From the NCBI GenBank assembly GCA_913063505.1, contig CAJXYT010000011.1, positions 1 through 35,582 of the forward strand: a DNA stretch of 35,582 nt, in the 5' to 3' direction. Under the pieces are notes generated by a model. It was given only the letters and a program-made list of their open reading frames with translations, had not been told where the DNA came from and did no database searches. This DNA comes from an uncultured Gammaproteobacteria bacterium (lineage in GTDB: Bacteria; Pseudomonadota; Gammaproteobacteria; Steroidobacterales; Woeseiaceae). The translations under genes and the position numbers were made by a program. Below are positions 32,819 to 35,582 of this stretch, one piece after another (the stretch's first letter is position 1; each line of letters opens with the position of its first letter).

Positions 32819-33882
32819 GTATCGTGAAGCTGGCGCGCCCGGAGATTCAGGCGTTGACGCCCTACGACGCAGCCGCTCAGGTTAACAATACTGTCCGACT
32901 TAACGCGAATGAGTCACCGTTATCGAGCTCGATAGGAAATTTCCGAAGACCGCTTAACCGGTATCCTGAGGTTCGCCCACAGCGACTTCAAGCAGCGCTG
33001 GCAAGCCGGTTTGGGTGCCGTGCCAATCAACTCTTGGATACGCGCGGTTCAAGCGAGGCAATCGATCTGTTGATTCGTGCGTTTTGTATCGCCGGTGTGG
33101 ACAACGTTTTGACATCATCACCGTCGTTCGAAATGTACCGTCACTTCGCGATGATTCAGAATGCCGAAAATATCCAGGTTCCGACACTCGCGGAGAATGA
33201 CTTCGCGGTAGATGTTGACGCTTTAATCAGTGCTTGCACCTCCAATACGAAGGTTATTTTTGTCTGTTCGCCGAATAATCCGACGGGTGCAAGCTTGCCG
33301 CGGACCAAATTACTGAGACTGCTGGACGCCCGGCAGAACTTATCTGCGGTTGTGGTCGATGAAGCATATATTGAATATGGTACAGAGGACTCGGCGGTAG
33401 ACCTCTTGGATCAATACCCGAATCTCATGATCCTCAGAACACTTTCAAAAGCGCTCGGCTTTGCCGGCGCGCGTTGCGGTGCTGTAGTGGGATCGGCGGA
33501 TGCCATCGAAATGCTTAATGCGGTTCAAGCGCCCTACGCACTTGCAACGCCGGTTGTTGAATGTGTTGAAGATGTTATGCAATCGGCGCAATTGGCGCTT
33601 GCTGAACAAGCCATAGCTGGCGTGATTGCCGAACGTGAGCGCCTGATCGCAGTTATTCGCGATTTTCCGTTCGTCAAAAAGGTTTGGCCGAGTGAGGCAA
33701 ATTTCTTTTTGATTCGTGTTGATGATGCTGAGCTAGTAATGCAGCGTACCGCGGAACAAAAAGTTCTACTGCGCGACTTCGGATGCAGCCTGCCAGGCTG
33801 CATCCGCATATCCGTCGGTAGTCATCAAGACAGTAAGCGCTTATTAGGCGCGCTCGAAACATTGGTGGAGGATCGATTGTGA
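32815..33882 (+). CDS. hisC: Histidinol-phosphate aminotransferase
   Basis: A 355-residue class I/II aminotransferase with NANESP (30-35), CSPNNPTGAS (151-160), VDEAYIEY (181-188) and the PLP lysine K212 in RTLSKALGFAGARCG. It converts imidazole acetol phosphate to histidinol phosphate. The start is a GTG overlapping the hisD stop, and the end overlaps hisB the same way. Near its 3' end (33781-33805) the coding sequence contains a nearly perfect 25-base palindrome covering the codons of FGCSLPGCIR. Confidence 0.95.
   Translation: MSIVKLARPEIQALTPYDAAAQVNNTVRLNANESPLSSSIGNFRRPLNRYPEVRPQRLQAALASRFGCRANQLLDTRGSSEAIDLLIRAFCIAGVDNVLTSSPSFEMYRHFAMIQNAENIQVPTLAENDFAVDVDALISACTSNTKVIFVCSPNNPTGASLPRTKLLRLLDARQNLSAVVVDEAYIEYGTEDSAVDLLDQYPNLMILRTLSKALGFAGARCGAVVGSADAIEMLNAVQAPYALATPVVECVEDVMQSAQLALAEQAIAGVIAERERLIAVIRDFPFVKKVWPSEANFFLIRVDDAELVMQRTAEQKVLLRDFGCSLPGCIRISVGSHQDSKRLLGALETLVEDRL
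33781..33805 (+). repeat. 12-bp-arm palindrome inside hisC
   Basis: GGATGCAGCCTG (33781-33792) and CAGGCTGCATCC (33794-33805) are exact reverse complements with one central base. In RNA it would form a very stable hairpin about 75 bases before the hisC-hisB junction. No T-run follows. Its role, if any, is unknown; a processing or pausing site is possible. Confidence 0.75.
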
Positions 33883-34955
33883 GCAGCAAAGTCTTATTTA
33901 TCGACTGTGATGGTACGATTATCGAGGAACCAGAAGACTTTCAGGTAGATTCCGTCGATAAAGTAAAGCTGGTAGCGGATGTGATCCCATCATTACTCGA
34001 GCTTTCACGATATGGGTTTCGATTCATCATGGTGAGCAACCAAGATGGACTGGGCAGCGCATCATTCCCGCAAGCCGCATTTGATGCGTGCCATACACAC
34101 ATGATGAATTTATTTACTTCCCAAGGTATCAAGTTCGATGAAGTATTTATTTGTCCTCATATGCCAGATGCGGGCTGCATGTGTCGTAAACCTCGCACAG
34201 GACTCCTAACTCGCTACCTAGCGGCGACCAATATAGACCTCGATCATTCGGCAGTCATTGGCGACCGATCAACGGACATGGAGCTTGCCGAACGGATCGG
34301 TGTACGCGGTCTATTAACCAACAGCGAGTCCTCGGCTGCATTGAGTTGGCCCGATATTGTGACCTTGCTGTGCCACTCGGATCGAGTATCTACGTTTCGA
34401 CGCGAAACTAACGAAACGAAAATTCTTACGACCGTCAATCTTGATTCAAGTGACCTCATCAGCGTTGCAACTGGCATCGGTTTCTACGATCACATGCTCG
34501 AGCAGATCGCGAAACACGGTGGCTTCAGTCTAACGCTCTCGTGCAGCGGTGACTTGGAAATTGATGAACATCATACTGTCGAAGATACGGCCATCTGTCT
34601 CGGCACCGCTTTACGCGAGGCGCTGGGCAACAAGATCGGTATTGGTCGCTATGGATTCTTGCTCCCAATGGACGAAAGCGAAGCCAGAGTTTCTCTAGAT
34701 CTGTCAGGCCGAGCAGCATTTGAATTTTCAGCTGACTTTCCACGCAGCAATATCGGTGAGATGTCGACCGAAATGGTCGAGCATTTCTTCCGCTCATTTT
34801 CAGGGTCACTCGGTGCTGCACTGCACATCACTGTTCGGGGAAAAAACACGCACCACATGGTCGAGGCTTGCTTTAAGTCTGTAGGACGAGCTCTGCGACA
34901 AGCTATCCAGATATCGGGGACGGACCTACCCTCGACCAAGGGAACACTGAGCTAA
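33879..34955 (+). CDS. hisB: Bifunctional histidinol-phosphatase / imidazoleglycerol-phosphate dehydratase
   Basis: A 358-residue fusion, as in E. coli. The N-terminal HAD phosphatase has FIDCDGTI (catalytic D9 and D11), the Zn site C92, H94, C100, C102 (CPHMPDAGCMCRKP) and GDRSTDMELA. The dehydratase starts at about residue 167 and has the two metal-binding elements EHHTVEDTA and HHMVEACFKSVGRALRQA. The fused form is characteristic of gammaproteobacteria and a few other groups. The start is GTG overlapping the hisC stop; the stop overlaps the hisH start (TAATG). Confidence 0.97.
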   Translation: MSSKVLFIDCDGTIIEEPEDFQVDSVDKVKLVADVIPSLLELSRYGFRFIMVSNQDGLGSASFPQAAFDACHTHMMNLFTSQGIKFDEVFICPHMPDAGCMCRKPRTGLLTRYLAATNIDLDHSAVIGDRSTDMELAERIGVRGLLTNSESSAALSWPDIVTLLCHSDRVSTFRRETNETKILTTVNLDSSDLISVATGIGFYDHMLEQIAKHGGFSLTLSCSGDLEIDEHHTVEDTAICLGTALREALGNKIGIGRYGFLLPMDESEARVSLDLSGRAAFEFSADFPRSNIGEMSTEMVEHFFRSFSGSLGAALHITVRGKNTHHMVEACFKSVGRALRQAIQISGTDLPSTKGTLS

Positions 34956-35554
34956 TGAACGAAGTCGCCATTATCGACAGCGGCGGCTCGAATATCGCTT
35001 CGCTTCTGTATGCCCTCAAGCGTCTCCAGACAAAAGCGGTTCTGACAACCGACGTCGACGTTATAAGAAACGCTAAGCGAGTGTTACTGCCCGGCGTCGG
35101 AGCTGCCCGCGATGCGATGAATAGACTGACGAACGCAGGCCTCGTAGATGTAATTAGGAGTCTCACGCAACCCGTACTAGGTATATGCCTTGGAATGCAA
35201 TTACTGTGCGAGTCCTCCGAGGAGGGGGATGTTGAGTGCCTCGGCATCATCCCCGGTACGGCCAATAAACTACTCTCAAGCACGAGCGACCCGGTACCTA
35301 ATATGGGTTGGTGCGCTACCGAAGTAGCTTCCGATCATCACATCCTCAAGGACATTCGAAATCGCAGCTATTTTTACTATATACACAGTTACGCACTGCC
35401 AGTATCTGAATTCACGATCGCGACAGCTATGCACTCAGAGCCGTTTTCAGCAGTCATTAGCAAGGACAATTTTGTCGCGGCACAATTTCATCCGGAACGA
35501 TCATCCGTAGCCGGATCAGTGTTGCTGGCTAATTTTCTCGGTGATAGGCAATGA
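34955..35554 (+). CDS. hisH: Imidazole glycerol phosphate synthase, glutaminase subunit
   Basis: A 199-residue class I glutamine amidotransferase. The nucleophile is C78 in GICLGMQLL, and the His-Glu pair is H179 and E181 in QFHPERSS. PGVGAARDAM (46-55) and NMGWC are also HisH-typical. It supplies ammonia to HisF, which would be expected downstream beyond the window. The ATG overlaps the hisB stop, and the end overlaps hisA (ATGA). Confidence 0.96.
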   Translation: MNEVAIIDSGGSNIASLLYALKRLQTKAVLTTDVDVIRNAKRVLLPGVGAARDAMNRLTNAGLVDVIRSLTQPVLGICLGMQLLCESSEEGDVECLGIIPGTANKLLSSTSDPVPNMGWCATEVASDHHILKDIRNRSYFYYIHSYALPVSEFTIATAMHSEPFSAVISKDNFVAAQFHPERSSVAGSVLLANFLGDRQ

Positions 35555-35582
35555 GAATAATTCCGGCGATCGACCTTAAGGG
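35551..35582 (+). CDS. hisA: HisA isomerase, N-terminal start (partial)
   Basis: The last 32 bases open a frame, MRIIPAIDLK, overlapping the hisH stop by ATGA. 'IIPAIDL' is the standard N-terminus of HisA, the phosphoribosyl-formimino imidazole carboxamide ribotide isomerase, and the position after hisH is the usual one. The gene runs off the window edge. Confidence 0.9.
   Translation, partial: MRIIPAIDLK

Noticed and set aside
1-35582. tRNA or rRNA genes, CRISPR arrays, insertion sequences, prophage
   Set aside because: I looked for cloverleaf ends, regular repeats, transposase motifs and phage proteins and saw none.

Overview
The window is an ordinary-looking chromosomal segment of a gammaproteobacterium. 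Evidence: a gspG-N type II secretion operon, a TonB2/TtpC-type transport operon, a fused bifunctional hisB, a Xanthomonas-like ilvC placed with the leu genes, and tightly packed operons with many 4-base stop/start overlaps. The exact order cannot be fixed by eye; the mix resembles marine Chromatiales/Woeseia/Xanthomonadales-like lineages. I see no tRNA, rRNA, insertion sequence, phage or CRISPR array.

Layout. (1) 1-5133, plus strand: end of gspG, then gspH-I-J-K-L-M-N, the pseudopilins and inner-membrane platform of a type II secretion system. (2) 5130-13507, minus strand: a four-gene run of family III CoA-transferase, AlaA-like aminotransferase, and an AddB-like/AddA-like nuclease-helicase pair for double-strand-break repair. 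An intrinsic terminator and a possible small gene lie just upstream. (3) 14089-15782, plus strand: etfB-etfA, converging on a Prx5-type peroxiredoxin and a [2Fe-2S] ferredoxin (minus). (4) 16714-22317, minus strand: a seven-gene TonB operon in the order DUF3450, large ExbB (TtpC-like), small ExbB, ExbD, ExbD, TonB, TPR protein. (5) 22318-23066: a 749-base regulatory gap ending in a leucine attenuator (promoter, Leu-rich leader peptide, terminator). (6) 23067-28717, plus strand: ilvC-leuA-leuC-leuD-leuB. (7) 28714-29922, minus strand: metB, preceded by a clear SAM-I riboswitch and its promoter. (8) 30293 to the end, plus strand: a TrpR/YerC-family regulator gene followed by hisG-D-C-B-H and the first codons of hisA.

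The right third is therefore an amino-acid biosynthesis block in which three neighbouring units each appear to use a different control device: ribosome-mediated attenuation for Leu, a SAM riboswitch for Met, and probably a DNA-binding repressor for His. The regulatory DNA is the most interesting part of the window. Beyond the three devices there are several perfect inverted repeats: one exactly over the shared stop codons of etfA and the peroxiredoxin gene, and one of 12-bp arms inside hisC. I found no convincing wholly new multi-gene system; the protein-coding content is recognisable almost throughout.
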